Origin: CAZGKW01 sp964526295
GTDB taxonomy: Bacteria; Planctomycetota; Phycisphaerae; FEN-1346
Assembly: GCA_964526295.1 (NCBI GenBank)
Contig: CAZGKW010000018.1
Span: 23,764-87,763 of the forward strand
Reading direction: 5' to 3'
Length of the DNA: 64,000 nt
Under the pieces are notes generated by a model, which saw only the letters and a list, made by a program, of their open reading frames with translations, was not told where the DNA came from and ran no database searches. A program made the position numbers and the translations under genes. Shown here piece after piece: positions 63,825 to 64,000 of the stretch (position 1 is the first letter of the stretch; every line of letters starts with the position of its first letter).

Positions 63825-64000
63825 GGCCCGGCTCCTCCCAGGCGTTCGTGCACGGCGGGCGCCGGTCGGCGTTCCCCATCATTAGGAACCCCGGCGCCGA
63901 AGGAAAGTTACGACCGGATACCCTATTTTAAACGCTCGGAACCCCAACTGCCCTTTCGCAGGTTTTGAGGGTACCGCGGACGGATGGAGGAAGCAAGGAA
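63825..64000 (-). promoter_or_regulatory. Probable promoter/leader of the secretion operon
   Basis: The minus strand upstream of gspE holds an AT-rich patch (GTTTAAAATAGGGTATCC, 63927-63944) in otherwise GC-rich DNA, a candidate -10 region, and a hairpin GTTCC..GGAAC near 63868-63887. I see no clear -35 or operator. The assignment is tentative. Confidence 0.35.

Noticed and set aside
63825..64000. c-di-GMP riboswitch upstream of gspE
   Set aside because: I see a hairpin and an AT-rich patch but not the conserved GEMM core or tetraloop and receptor.

Overview
The window is high-GC bacterial DNA that most resembles a planctomycete (Planctomycetota). This is inferred from gene content: a MoxR/DUF58/BatA/VWA operon, many enzymes carrying lipoprotein signals, a type II secretion locus with PilM/N- and PilO/P-like fusions, an RHS remnant, and dispersed palindromes. 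A 100-N scaffold gap flanked by an exact 55-nt overlap indicates a draft assembly, probably from a metagenome.

Region 1 (1-15969, minus strand) is one long co-directional gene run with short gaps and start/stop overlaps. In transcription order it holds a DUF4175-like coiled-coil membrane protein, an iron-type ABC solute-binding lipoprotein, an ABC permease fused to an NHL propeller, a VWA membrane protein broken by an in-frame TGA, MoxR, DUF58, a BatA-type VWA protein, a large exported membrane protein, an ABC ATPase and an ABC-2 permease that runs off the window. Region 2 (16178-20121, plus strand) holds an exported PCMT-like methyltransferase, a membrane spermidine-synthase-like protein and a DUF6868-like small membrane protein.

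Region 3 (19680-27630) is the accessory zone. It has a cluster of palindromic repeats, a HicBA-like toxin-antitoxin pair whose toxin looks frameshifted, a TolC-like lipoprotein, a PQQ-propeller gene whose 3' end has become an RHS core remnant, a lower-GC putative polymorphic-toxin tip with a following small membrane protein, and the scaffold gap. Region 4 (26428-36799) holds ordinary metabolic and exported genes: Gfo/Idh/MocA oxidoreductase, a flavin-reductase-like protein, a TIM-barrel isomerase, a Ric/ScdA di-iron protein, lipoprotein MsrA, a metallophosphoesterase with a broken S41-protease tail, an esterase and an unknown large exported protein. A tRNA-Arg(TCT) follows.

Region 5 (63824-37169, minus strand) is a complete-looking type II secretion operon: gspE, F, G, H, I, J, K, a PilM-PilN fusion carrying EF-hands, a PilO-PilP-like fusion, gspD and a small lipoprotein. 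The outstanding feature is gspD. It encodes about 5,401 residues instead of the usual 600-800, and about 57 tandem secretin N1-type domains precede a normal secretin barrel domain. The repeats show a four-unit periodicity in one stretch and a clean duplication of a seven-unit block in another, so the protein grew by segmental duplication. The operon also encodes Ca2+-type EF-hand loops in the PilM-PilN fusion and in GspK. I regard this giant secretin as the best candidate here for an undescribed system.
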